Below are positions 43,546-54,775 of a DNA stretch of 64,000 nt, one piece after another (within the stretch, counting starts at the first letter, position 1; each line of letters begins with the position of its first letter). Origin of the DNA: Saccharothrix luteola. GTDB lineage: Bacteria > Actinomycetota > Actinomycetes > Mycobacteriales > Pseudonocardiaceae. The stretch covers positions 1-64,000 of the forward strand of contig NZ_JAJHUO010000046.1 in assembly GCF_020859565.1 (NCBI RefSeq), read 5' to 3'. The notes under the pieces were generated by a model. It searched no databases. It had not been told where the DNA came from and worked only from the letters and a program-made list of their open reading frames with translations. Both the position numbers and the translations under genes were made by a program.

Positions 43546-45135
43546 GTGGACATCGTCTTCCGGGGCGCACGGGTCGTGGACGGCACCGGCGCGCCCTCCT
43601 ACCGGGCGGACGTGGGCGTGCGCGACGGGCGCATCGCCGAGATCGGCGACCGGCTCGACGGGCGGCGGGTGGTCGACGCCGACGGCCGGGTCCTCGCGCC
43701 CGGCTTCATCGACATGCACTCCCACTCCGACCTCCAGGTGCTGGCCGACCCCGGCCACCTGGCCAAGGTGTCGCAGGGCGTCACCACGGAGGTCCTCGGC
43801 CAGGACGGGCTGTCCTACGCGCCCGTGGACGACGACGTGCTGGCCGTGCTGCGCGCGCAACTGGCCGGGTGGAACGACGACCCGCCCGGCTTCGACTGGG
43901 ACTGGCGCTCCGTCGGCGGGTACCTGGACCGCCTCGACCGGGGCATCGCGGTCAACGCCGCCTACCTCGTGCCGCAGGGCACGCTGCGGATGCTGTGCGT
44001 CGGCTACGACGACCGGCCCGCCACCGACGCCGAGCTGGACCGGATGCGCGAGGTGCTGGCGCGGTCGTTGCGCGAGGGCGCGATGGGCATGTCGTCCGGC
44101 CTGACCTACACGCCCGGCATGTACGCCGACACCGCCGAGCTGACCGAGCTGTGCCGGGTCGTCGGCGAGCACGGCGGGTTCTACAGCCCGCACCACCGCA
44201 GCTACGGCGCGGGCGCGCTGGAGGCGTACGCGGAGATGGTGCGCGTGTCGCGGGACGCCGACTGCCCCCTGCACCTCGCGCACGCCACGATGAACTTCGA
44301 GGTCAACCGGGGTCGGGCGGGCGAGCTGCTCGACCTGCTCGACCGGGCCATCGCGGCCGGCGCGGACATCACCCTCGACACCTACCCCTACCTGCCCGGC
44401 GCGACGTACCTGTCGGCGCTGCTGCCGAGCTGGGCGGGCGCGGGCGGACCGGAGGCGACCCTGGCGCGGCTGTCCGATCCGGACACCCGCGAGCGGATCC
44501 GGGTCGAGGTCGAGGAGACCGGCTCCGACGGCTGCCACGGCGTGCCGGTCGACTGGTCGACCATCGAGGTCAACGGCGTGCGCAAGGCCGAGAACGCGCA
44601 CCTGGTCGGGCACTCGGTCGCCGAGTCGGCGCGCCGGGCCGGCCGGCCGCCCGCCGAGCTGTACTTCGACGTCCTGCTCTCCGAGCGGCTGGGCACCTCG
44701 TGCCTCATGCACGTCGGCCACGAGGACAACGTCCGCGCGATCATGCGGCACCCGGCGCACACCGGCGGCAGCGACGGCCTGCTGGTGGGCGACCGGCCGC
44801 ACCCGCGCGCGTGGGGCACGTTCCCCCGCTACCTCGCCCGGTACGTGCGCGAGCTCGGCGTGCTGGGCCTGGAGGAGTGCGTGGCGCACCTGACCGGCCG
44901 GGCCGCGCGGCGGCTCCGGCTCGCCGACCGGGGGCTCGTGCGCGAGGGGCACGCGGCCGACCTCGTGCTGTTCGACCCCGACGCGATCGCCGACACCGCG
45001 ACGTTCGACGAGCCCCGGCAGGCCGCCGCGGGCATCACCCACGTCGTCGTCAACGGGGTGCCCGTGCTCGACGACGGCGTGCGGACCGACGCGCTGCCCG
45101 GCCGTTCCCTGCGACACCACCGGAGCCGTTCGTGA
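43546..45135 (+). CDS. N-acyl-D-amino-acid deacylase (D-aminoacylase)
   Basis: 529-aa amidohydrolase-superfamily enzyme that removes acyl groups from N-acyl-D-amino acids to feed the deaminase. The metal-binding HSHSDLQVL, the downstream HHRSYG, HLAHATMNF and the SDGLLVGDRPHPRAWG motif are conserved. The C-terminal beta-sandwich (GHAADLVLFDPD) is normal. The GTG at 43546 is 10 bp after the deaminase stop. Its stop overlaps the permease start (GTGA). Confidence 0.94.
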   Translation: MDIVFRGARVVDGTGAPSYRADVGVRDGRIAEIGDRLDGRRVVDADGRVLAPGFIDMHSHSDLQVLADPGHLAKVSQGVTTEVLGQDGLSYAPVDDDVLAVLRAQLAGWNDDPPGFDWDWRSVGGYLDRLDRGIAVNAAYLVPQGTLRMLCVGYDDRPATDAELDRMREVLARSLREGAMGMSSGLTYTPGMYADTAELTELCRVVGEHGGFYSPHHRSYGAGALEAYAEMVRVSRDADCPLHLAHATMNFEVNRGRAGELLDLLDRAIAAGADITLDTYPYLPGATYLSALLPSWAGAGGPEATLARLSDPDTRERIRVEVEETGSDGCHGVPVDWSTIEVNGVRKAENAHLVGHSVAESARRAGRPPAELYFDVLLSERLGTSCLMHVGHEDNVRAIMRHPAHTGGSDGLLVGDRPHPRAWGTFPRYLARYVRELGVLGLEECVAHLTGRAARRLRLADRGLVREGHAADLVLFDPDAIADTATFDEPRQAAAGITHVVVNGVPVLDDGVRTDALPGRSLRHHRSRS

Positions 45136-46527
45136 TCGACTGGTTGCAGCACACCGCGGGAGGGCTGCTGACGCTGTCCGCGCTCAGCATCGCCCTGCTC
45201 CTGGCCATGATCATCAGGTGGAAGGTCGAGCCGTTCATCGCGCTGCTCGTCGTCGGCCTGCTGGTAGCGCTCGCCGCCGGCCTGCCCGTGGAGACGCTGG
45301 TCGGCTCGGCGCAGAAGGCCTCGGACTCGTTGGTGGAGAAGGGTTTCGGCGGCATCCTCGGCCACGTCGCCGCGATCATCGGCCTCGGCACGCTGCTCGG
45401 CTCGATCCTGGAGGCCTCCGGCGGCGCGGAGGTGCTGACCCGGTCGCTGCTGCGGGCGTTCGGCGAGAACCGCGCCCCGCTGGCCATGGGCCTGTCGGGG
45501 TTGATCTTCGGCGTGCCGGTGTTCTTCGACATCGGCATCTTCGTGCTCGCTCCCCTGGTCTACGTGGCCGCGAAGCGCAGCGGCCGGTCGATCGTGCTGT
45601 ACGCCATGCCGCTGCTGGCCGGGCTGTCGGTGACGCACGCGTTCATGCCGCCGCACCCCGGCCCCGTCGCGGCGGCGGGCATGCTCGGCGTCGAGCTCGG
45701 CTGGATCATCGTCATGGCACTGGCCGTGGCGATCCCGTCGTGGTTCATCGGCGGCGTGCTGTTCTCGGCGTGGATGGGCAAGCGGCTGCACGTGCCCGTG
45801 CCGGAGGAGATGCTGGCCGCCGCGGAGAAGGCGCGCGGCGAGCAGGCCAAGGGCGAGCCGCCGCTGTCGCTGGTGCTGGGGATCATCGCGGTGCCCCTGG
45901 TGCTGATCCTGGCGGGCACGTTCGGCAGCATCCTGCTGCCCAAGGGGTCCACCGCGCTGGGGGTGTTCACGTTCTTCGGCACCCCCGCGGTGGCGTTGAC
46001 GATCGCCGTGCTGGTGGCGTTCTGGCTGCTGGGCTTCCGCCGGGGCATGACGCGCGAGCAGGTGACCGAGCTGTCCGCCGCGTCGTTGCGGCCGGTGGCG
46101 ATGATCCTGCTGGTGGTCGGCGCGGGCGGCTTCTTCGGCGCGGTGCTGTCCGCGACGGGCGTCGGCAAGGTGCTCGCCACGTCGCTGGCCGACGTCGGGC
46201 TGCCGGTGATCGCGCTGTCGTACGTGATCAGCTGCGGGATGCGCATCGCGCAGGGCTCGGCCACCGTCGCGATCGTGACCACGACCGGTATCGTCGTGCC
46301 CGTCGTGGCGGACCTGGACTTACTCGCAGCCGCAGCTGGCGCTGCTGGTCATGTCGATCGCGGCGGGCTCGATCATCGCCTCGCACGTCAACGACGGCGG
46401 GTTCTGGATCGTGTCGCGCTACTTCGGCCTGTCGGTGAAGGAAACCCTCCAGACGTGGACCGTGCTGGAGACGATCCTGTCCGTGGTCGGCTTCGTGGTG
46501 GCCGCGCTGCTGAGCCTGGTGGTGTAG
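45132..46527 (+). pseudogene. GntP-family permease, frameshifted near the C-terminus
   Basis: A GntP-type proton symporter, probably for D-amino acids or their N-acyl or keto derivatives here. The frame from GTG 45132 encodes about 396 normal residues (multiple helices, FFDIGIFVLAPLVY, HAFMPPHPGPVAAA, ISCGMRIAQGSATVA). It then leaves frame at a TT pair (46320-46321). Removing one T restores YSQPQLALLVMSIAAGS, then HVNDGGFWIVSRYFGLS and a TAG at 46525-46527, giving 464 aa. The conserved end is in place, so the lesion is a single extra base: recent mutation, error or a programmed shift. Confidence 0.85.
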
Positions 46528-46560
46528 CGGGCGCCTCCCGCCGTCTCCCCCGGCCGCCTC

Positions 46561-47451
46561 TCAGGCGCCGGCCTTCGTGCCGTCCGGCCTGGCGGCGAAC
46601 CACACGCCGCCGACGCCGTGGCCCTTCGCGTCGCCGCACACCACGTCGTCGGCGAACAGGTACAGCGGCCACCCGGCGACCGTGGCCTGCCGCGTGCCGT
46701 CCGCGCGGGTCACCGAACCCACCAGCGCCTGGTCCACGCCCCGCACCTCGAACCGCGGCGAGTCCACCAGCAGCGGCGGCCACTTCGTCGCGCAGTCGCC
46801 GTCGCAGTTGGACGCCGAGGGGTTCGCGCGGTCCTCGTCGAACCGGTAGAGCGTCATGCCGTCCTTGTCGGTCAGCACGGTGCCGAGCCGGCCCACCGAC
46901 GCGGTCGTCAGCACCAGGCCCGCGGCGGGCGCGGCCTTCCTGCCGTCCGGGGCGGCCACGAACCACGTGCCGCCGACGCCCTGCCCGTTGGCCTGGCCCG
47001 GTGCGGTGTCCTGGGCGAACCGGTACACGGGCCAGCCGGCCACGGTGACCTGCCGCACGCCGTCGGGGCGGTCGAGCGTGGCCACGAGCGACTGGTCGAC
47101 GCCCTGCACCCGCACGTCGCCGGAGGTCGCCGGCACCGGCGGCCACTGCTCCGCGCAGCCACCGTCGCAAGTGGACAGCGAGGGTTTCGCCGAGTCCCGG
47201 TCGAACCGGTAGAGCGTCAGGCCGTCGCCGTCGGTCAACACCGTGCCCAGGCCCGGCACCACGGCGGTGGCGATGTCGGCGGACTCTTGCGGCGCGACCT
47301 CGTTGCCGGCCCTTTCCGGTTGTGCGCCAAGGGGACCGGCCCCCTGCTCCTGAGCGGCGGGCCGTGCGGCGCCGGTGTGCGGCGTGGTGCCGCAAGCGCC
47401 GAGCAGGGTGATGCCGAGGAGAGCGACGGCGGCTGCACGCGTGCGGGTCAT
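46561..47451 (-). CDS. Secreted lipoprotein with duplicated COG4315-type repeats
   Basis: 296 aa. A lipobox LGAC ends a short signal peptide. Two tandem copies of about 115 residues follow. Each pairs GTVLTDxDGxTLYRFDxD with CDGxCAxxWPP (two Cys) and VTVAGWPVYxFAxD...GVGGxWF. This is the lipoprotein repeat family of unknown function common in streptomycetes, predicted extracytoplasmic. The internal duplication is clear at sequence level. Possible heme or redox roles have been suggested for relatives, but not shown here. Confidence 0.88.
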   Translation of the reverse strand: MTRTRAAAVALLGITLLGACGTTPHTGAARPAAQEQGAGPLGAQPERAGNEVAPQESADIATAVVPGLGTVLTDGDGLTLYRFDRDSAKPSLSTCDGGCAEQWPPVPATSGDVRVQGVDQSLVATLDRPDGVRQVTVAGWPVYRFAQDTAPGQANGQGVGGTWFVAAPDGRKAAPAAGLVLTTASVGRLGTVLTDKDGMTLYRFDEDRANPSASNCDGDCATKWPPLLVDSPRFEVRGVDQALVGSVTRADGTRQATVAGWPLYLFADDVVCGDAKGHGVGGVWFAARPDGTKAGA

Positions 47452-47505
47452 GGCGGACCTCCCTGAGGCGACCGGATGCCACCCACACGGACAGCGGACC
47501 CGAAC

Positions 47506-47531
47506 GGTTCACCGGATTCGGTGGTTTTTTG
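47506..47531 (+). terminator. Rightward terminator-like hairpin with T-tract
   Basis: CACCG-GATT-CGGTG followed by GTTTTTT is a textbook intrinsic terminator, but it faces rightward and no rightward gene precedes it. It may stop antisense transcription entering the monooxygenase gene. Confidence 0.4.
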
Positions 47532-47536
47532 TGCGC

Positions 47537-48715
47537 TCAATCGAGGCCGTGATCACGGAACGCCGCACGCTTGAGCGGCGGCACCGCCTCGAACAGCCGC
47601 AACACCGACTTGAACGCCACCCGGCCGACCGCGTTGCCCGACACGAACTGCCGCGCGCTGCGCAACGACGCCGTCACCGCCGCGAAGCCGTACTCCCGCA
47701 TCCGCCGCTCGTAGTCCGCGATCGCGTCCAACGGCTCGCGCTCGACCAGGTTGCGGCACAACGTCATCGCGTCGCGCAACGCGGTGTTCGCCCCGATCCC
47801 GCGCATCGGCGTCATGCTGTGGATCGCGTCGCCGAGCAGCGTCACGGCGGTCGTCGGCCACGGGTCCACCGGCACTGACGTGCGGATCGGCTAGTGCGAC
47901 ACCGAGTCGTGCGGCGACTCGCGCACCACCCGCACCAGGTCCGGGTGCCAGCCGGTGATCGCGTCGGCCACCACGTCCCGCAGCGGCCGGTTCGCGGGCA
48001 GCACCAGGCCGGCCGCGGCGTAGGCCCACATCAGGTAGCCGTCCTCGGCCAGTTCGTGCGGCGCGAGGAACATCCCAGCCGCCGCGCGCGGGATCACCGA
48101 GTGGGCGTGTGCGACGAGCTCCGGCGGCAGCCAGGCACGCGTGCGCGGGGTCAGCGGCAGCTTGCCCGCGACGGCCGTGATGCCGGTGTCGACGCGTTCG
48201 GCGTGCGGGAGGTACTGGGCTCGCACCGCCGAGTTCGCGCCGTCCGCGCCCACCAGCACGTCGCACCGGGTGCTCGTGCCGTCGGCGAAGTGGACCGTGA
48301 GGCGGCCGTCCTCGTGCTCGTAGCGGGTGAACCGACGGCCGAACCCCACCACGTCGTCCAGGCCGGTCAGCAGGATCTCCCGCAGCGTGATGCGACTGAC
48401 CGAGTGGTGGGCGCGGGCCGGGACGTCCGCCGGGTTCTCGACGGTGAGCAGCCGTCGGAGCCGCTCGTCCAGGAACCCGAACCCGCCGCCGCCACGGCCG
48501 GTGGTGGCGACGAACCGCTCCCACAGCTCCGGCGGCAGGCACTCGTGCAGCGCGCGTGCGCCGATAGGGCTGATGTGCAGCCGATATCCCTGCAACCGGT
48601 CGGTCGACGTCACGTCCCGCTCGTGCACGGACACGCTCACCCCGTTCCGCGTCAACCCCTGGGCCAGGCACAACCCGCCCACACCGCCACCGACGACCGC
48701 CACGTGAAGACTCAT
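47537..48715 (-). pseudogene. FAD-dependent monooxygenase interrupted by an amber codon
   Basis: A flavin monooxygenase of the PHBH/UbiH type: GGGVGGLCLAQGL (FAD Rossmann, N-terminus), a DVLVGADGANS motif, and GDAIHSMTPMRGIGANTALRDA (C-terminal FAD site). From ATG 48715 the frame reaches an in-frame TAG (47891-47893) after HDSVSH and continues in the same frame with PIRTSVPVDPWPTTAV to 47537. With the amber read as one residue it is 392 aa, a full-length enzyme. The truncated product would lack the second FAD motif and be inactive. It is divergent from the TetR gene, which likely controls it. Confidence 0.85.
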
Positions 48716-48726
48716 GCGGCCCACTA

Positions 48727-48763
48727 TCATCCAAACGTTTGATTAAGTCAACCAGACGGCTGA
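48727..48763. promoter_or_regulatory. Two TetR-type operators between the monooxygenase and tetR
   Basis: TCATCCAAACGTTTGA (48727-48742) and TCAACCAGACGGCTGA (48748-48763) share the pattern TCANCC-N4-GNNTGA and are spaced 21 bp centre to centre, two helical turns. Flanking CACTATCA/TGATAGTG arms extend the symmetry of the pair. They sit between divergent starts, so one regulator can control both. Confidence 0.7.
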
Positions 48764-48791
48764 TAGTGCGTGATCGGCTACGGTTGACCGC

Positions 48792-49382
48792 GTGCCCCGC
48801 CGCTCACCCGACGCCACCGAACGCAAGCGCGACCCCGAGCGCACCAAGGCCCGGATCCTCGAAGCGGCGACGGCCGAGTTCGGCGCGAAGGGCTACGCGG
48901 CGGCCCGGGTGAGCGCCATCGCCGACCGCGCGGGCGTGAACAAGCAGCTGATCTCGTACTACTTCGGTGGGAAGGAAGGCCTCTACCGCGAGCTGTCCGG
49001 GCGGTGGCAGCGGCAGGGCGGGGAACTCACCGACGGCCCGTTGGCGGAGGTCGTGCGCGGGTTCGTGCTGTCGACGCGCTCGCAGCGGGACTGGGCGCGG
49101 CTGATGGTGTGGGAGAACGTGTCCGGCGACGACACGCCGGACGAGGGGGACACGGAGTTCCTGCGGGCGCAGGTGGAAGCGCTGCGGGCCAGGCAGGAGG
49201 CCGGCGAGCTCCCCACCGACCTCGACCCGGCGTGCCTGCTGCTGGCCCTGACGGCAGCCGCGAGCGCGACCGTCTTCATGCCGCGGATGGTGCGCCGGAT
49301 CACCGGGGAGGACCCGGAGTCGGACGAGTTCGCCGAGCGCTACGCCGAGCAACTGGCCCGACTCGTCCGACACCTCGGCTAG
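48792..49382 (+). CDS. TetR-family repressor
   Basis: 196 aa. The N-terminal HTH (RILEAATAEFGAKGYAAARVSAIADRAGVNKQLISYYFGGKEGLY) is classical TetR. The C-terminal all-helical ligand domain is of the TetR_C type seen with flavin monooxygenases. GTG start at 48792. It is divergent from the broken monooxygenase and very probably binds the paired operators in between, responding to that enzyme's substrate. Confidence 0.94.
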   Translation: MPRRSPDATERKRDPERTKARILEAATAEFGAKGYAAARVSAIADRAGVNKQLISYYFGGKEGLYRELSGRWQRQGGELTDGPLAEVVRGFVLSTRSQRDWARLMVWENVSGDDTPDEGDTEFLRAQVEALRARQEAGELPTDLDPACLLLALTAAASATVFMPRMVRRITGEDPESDEFAERYAEQLARLVRHLG

Positions 49383-50168
49383 CTCCGACACCTCGACCGG
49401 CTCCGGCGCGGGCTGGTGTCGCACCTCGACCATCTCCGGGACCGGCCCGCACTCCGGCGCGCCGCGGCTCAGCGCGCTGCGGGCTCGGGCTGCACTTCAG
49501 CCAGCTCCACCGGCGCGGGCTCGGCCTCTCGGGCGGCTCGGACCGGCTCCGATTTGAGCGGCATTTCGGCCGCCACCACCTTCAGCCGGCACCGCCCCGG
49601 GCGAACGCTCGACTGGCGCGGGCTCGGCCTCTCGGGCGGCTCGGACCGGCTCCGACTTGAGCGGCATTTCGGCCGCCACCACCTTCAGCCGGCACCGCCC
49701 CGGGCGAACGCTCGACTGGCGCCGGCCCGGCTCGATCAAGCTCTCGCGCGGCTCGGGCAGGATGGATCGGGCGGGATGGATCGGGCGGGATCTCGACCAG
49801 CTGCGGCCTGAGTTCGCCTTTCGCGGCTCTCGCGCTCCTCGGGCGCGACACGGGCTCGGGTGGCGACTCCCCCTCGGCCTCGGGCATGGCTTGGGCTCCG
49901 GCGGCGGTTCGGGCTCTGGCGGCGCTCGGCTCGGACTCAGACGACAGCTCAAACTCTCGGCGTGGCTCGGGCTCGGCCGACAGTTCGGCTAGCTCTCGCG
50001 CGGCTCGGGCTCGGGTGCAGCTCAGGCGAGGCTCAAACTCTCGGCGCGGCTTGGGCTCCGGCGGACGGCGGCGCGGCTTGGGCTCCGACGGGCGGCCGTG
50101 GCTCGGGTTCGAGCGGGCGGCGGCGCGGCTCGGGTTCGGGTGGGTGCTTCAGCGGGCCGGCAGCTCGG
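49383..50168. repeat. Gene-free repetitive region with a 103-bp tandem duplication
   Basis: 786 bp with no supported gene. It is built of imperfect GGCTCGGGCTC/GGCTCGGAC-type units. Within it a 103-bp block (49512-49614) is repeated next to itself (49615-49717) with one clear base difference (GATTTGAG/GACTTGAG). The period is not a multiple of three and the frames differ between copies, which argues against a coding repeat. It lies between a TetR gene and a convergent SRPBCC gene. It may be a slippage hot spot or a degraded low-complexity gene. Confidence 0.65.
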
Positions 50169-50654
50169 TTAGCAGTTGCCCAGAGCCGCGTGGAACCCGG
50201 CCAGGTAGGTGCGCAGACCCCGCTGGCCGCTGCGCATCATCAGCTCGTGGTTGGCCAGGAGCAGCGGCCGGGCGAGGAGGGCCACGCGGCGCAGCAGAGG
50301 TTTGCGCACGACCACCTCCTGGTCGTAGACCAGGCGCGAACCGCGGCCCTCGGCGAAGATCCGCCAGCTCGCCGTGCCGTCGAGGTCTCCGACGAGGTCC
50401 GCGCGCAGCAGACCCGCCGCCGGCTCGCGGGCGTTGTGGCGGGCCTGGAACACCAGGTCGTACGGCAGCGCCGAGCGGCACCGCAGCTCGGCCACGTCGT
50501 CGGCGACCCGGCGGGCCGTGCGCACCTGCGGCCACCACTGCGGGTAGCTGCCCAGGTCGGCGAGGACGTCGAAGGTCCGCTCGGGGGTGCTGTCCACCGA
50601 CCAGACGCTGCGGAAGCGGTACGTGTTCGGTGACATGACGCCAGTGTTCGACAT
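50169..50654 (-). CDS. SRPBCC (START-like) family protein
   Basis: 161 aa. The polyketide-cyclase/START-like fold is suggested by WSVDSTPERTFDVLADLGSYPQWWPQV at the start and LVYDQEVVVRKPLLRRVALLARPLL near the end, which forms the capping helix of a hydrophobic cavity. It binds small hydrophobic ligands. ATG 50654 (MSNTG) or 50636 (MSPNT) could be the start; neither has a clear Shine-Dalgarno. The C-terminus ends in a lone Cys (ALGNC). Confidence 0.8.
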   Translation of the reverse strand: MSNTGVMSPNTYRFRSVWSVDSTPERTFDVLADLGSYPQWWPQVRTARRVADDVAELRCRSALPYDLVFQARHNAREPAAGLLRADLVGDLDGTASWRIFAEGRGSRLVYDQEVVVRKPLLRRVALLARPLLLANHELMMRSGQRGLRTYLAGFHAALGNC

Positions 50655-50811
50655 GGCGCCATAGTCACGTACACCGGTCGTGTGCGCGAGCACCCGTGGC
50701 CGCGGGGATGGTGGGTGACCGGGGCCGCCGCGTCTCCCCATCATTTCCGGCAACGCTATCCGGCTTTCCATTCATACCCGGAGACCGTGACGCCTTTGGG
50801 TGATCTTGGGG

Positions 50812-50853
50812 CGGCTGACCGGCCAGGTCGAGGCGGCCCGGCCGGGTCAGCCG
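50812..50853 (-). terminator. Terminator after uvrA
   Basis: CGGCTGACCGGCC (50812-50824) pairs with GGCCGGGTCAGCCG (50840-50853) with one bulged G. The hairpin begins 10 nt past the uvrA stop. Confidence 0.75.
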
Positions 50854-50862
50854 CTCCAACGG

Positions 50863-53736
<2,874 letters not shown>

Positions 53737-53766
53737 AACGGTTCCCTTCGGTTCTTGACCTTCCCC

Positions 53767-53780
53767 CGAACAGACGTTCG
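53767..53780. promoter_or_regulatory. SOS box (LexA operator) of uvrA
   Basis: CGAACAGACGTTCG is a perfect CGAAC-N4-GTTCG palindrome, the actinobacterial LexA/SOS consensus, 30 bp before the uvrA start. It predicts LexA-controlled induction of uvrA. Confidence 0.85.
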
Positions 53781-53983
53781 AAAAGCGTATCGGACCACCA
53801 CGCCGGCCCTGCCACCGCGTCGGCCCTGTCGGGGAGGGCGTCAACCATGCTAGGGCCGGGTACCGACAAATCGTGACGGGCACACTCCCACGATCGTGCG
53901 CCAACGGCTCTACCGGTCGGTAGTCAACGCCCCTACGCTGGGGTGATAGGCCGTTCGGCCGCAAACGCCGGGATGAGGTGCCC

Positions 53984-54775
53984 ATGAGCTTCGCTGATGC
54001 CGCCCAGGTCCGATCCGCCCAGACGAGCGTACCCGCGCCCCGCGAGCAGTCGGCCGCGGTCCAGGACGCGGTCGCCGGGCTCGCCGAGGTCGAACGGGCG
54101 ACAGGCGCGTTGTACGAGGTCGTGGCGGCCCTGGACCTCTCCGCGCTGCGCGGTCCGAGCCTGCTGCCGGGCTGGAGCCGGGCGCACGTGGTGACGCACC
54201 TCGCACGCAACGCCGACGCCCTGGTCAACCTGCTCATGTGGGCGAAGACGGGCGTCGAGCACCAGATGTACCCGAGCGCGGCAGACCGCGACGCCGACAT
54301 AGCCGAGGGCGCGGGACGGTTGCCGCAGCTGCTGCGGGCGGACCTGGACGCGGCGTGCCAGCGGTTCGCCACGGCCGCCCGCGAGCTGCCCGCCACGGCG
54401 TGGGAGGCGGAGGTCGTGCACCCGACGTCGGGTCCGTTCCTGGCGCACCGGGTGCCGTGGCTGCGGCTGCGCGAGGTGTGGTTCCACCTGGTCGACCTGG
54501 ACCGGGGCGTCGGGTTCGCCGACCTGCCGCCGGAACTGCTGGAGCACTTCCTCGAGGAGGCCGTCGGCCAGTACGCCGACCGGGCCGACACGCCGTCGGC
54601 GCGGGTGGAGGTGGTGTTCCCGGACGGCCGTCAGCGCGGCTGGGCGCTGACCGCGGACAGCGCGACGTCGCCCGCGGTCGGCGGCCCGGCGGCGGACGTG
54701 CTCGGGTGGCTGACCGGACGCCACAGCGGCGCCCGGCTGAACGGGACGGTGCCGACGCTGCCCAAGTGGCTCTGA
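53984..54775 (+). CDS. Maleylpyruvate isomerase / DinB-family mycothiol-dependent enzyme
   Basis: 263 aa. The DinB-like helical bundle with [27 protein letters not shown] (metal-ligand His) and the C-terminal MDMPI-type domain are typical of mycothiol-dependent maleylpyruvate isomerase relatives. Mycothiol is an actinobacterial thiol, consistent with the host. The exact substrate is unknown. GAGGTG precedes the ATG at 53984. Its last 145 bp overlap the 3' end of the convergent acyltransferase. Confidence 0.88.
   Translation: MSFADAAQVRSAQTSVPAPREQSAAVQDAVAGLAEVERATGALYEVVAALDLSALRGPSLLPGWSRAHVVTHLARNADALVNLLMWAKTGVEHQMYPSAADRDADIAEGAGRLPQLLRADLDAACQRFATAARELPATAWEAEVVHPTSGPFLAHRVPWLRLREVWFHLVDLDRGVGFADLPPELLEHFLEEAVGQYADRADTPSARVEVVFPDGRQRGWALTADSATSPAVGGPAADVLGWLTGRHSGARLNGTVPTLPKWL

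Noticed and set aside
49512-49717. CRISPR-like or coding repeats in the repetitive region
   Set aside because: The copies are adjacent with no unique spacers, and the 103-bp unit is not a multiple of three.
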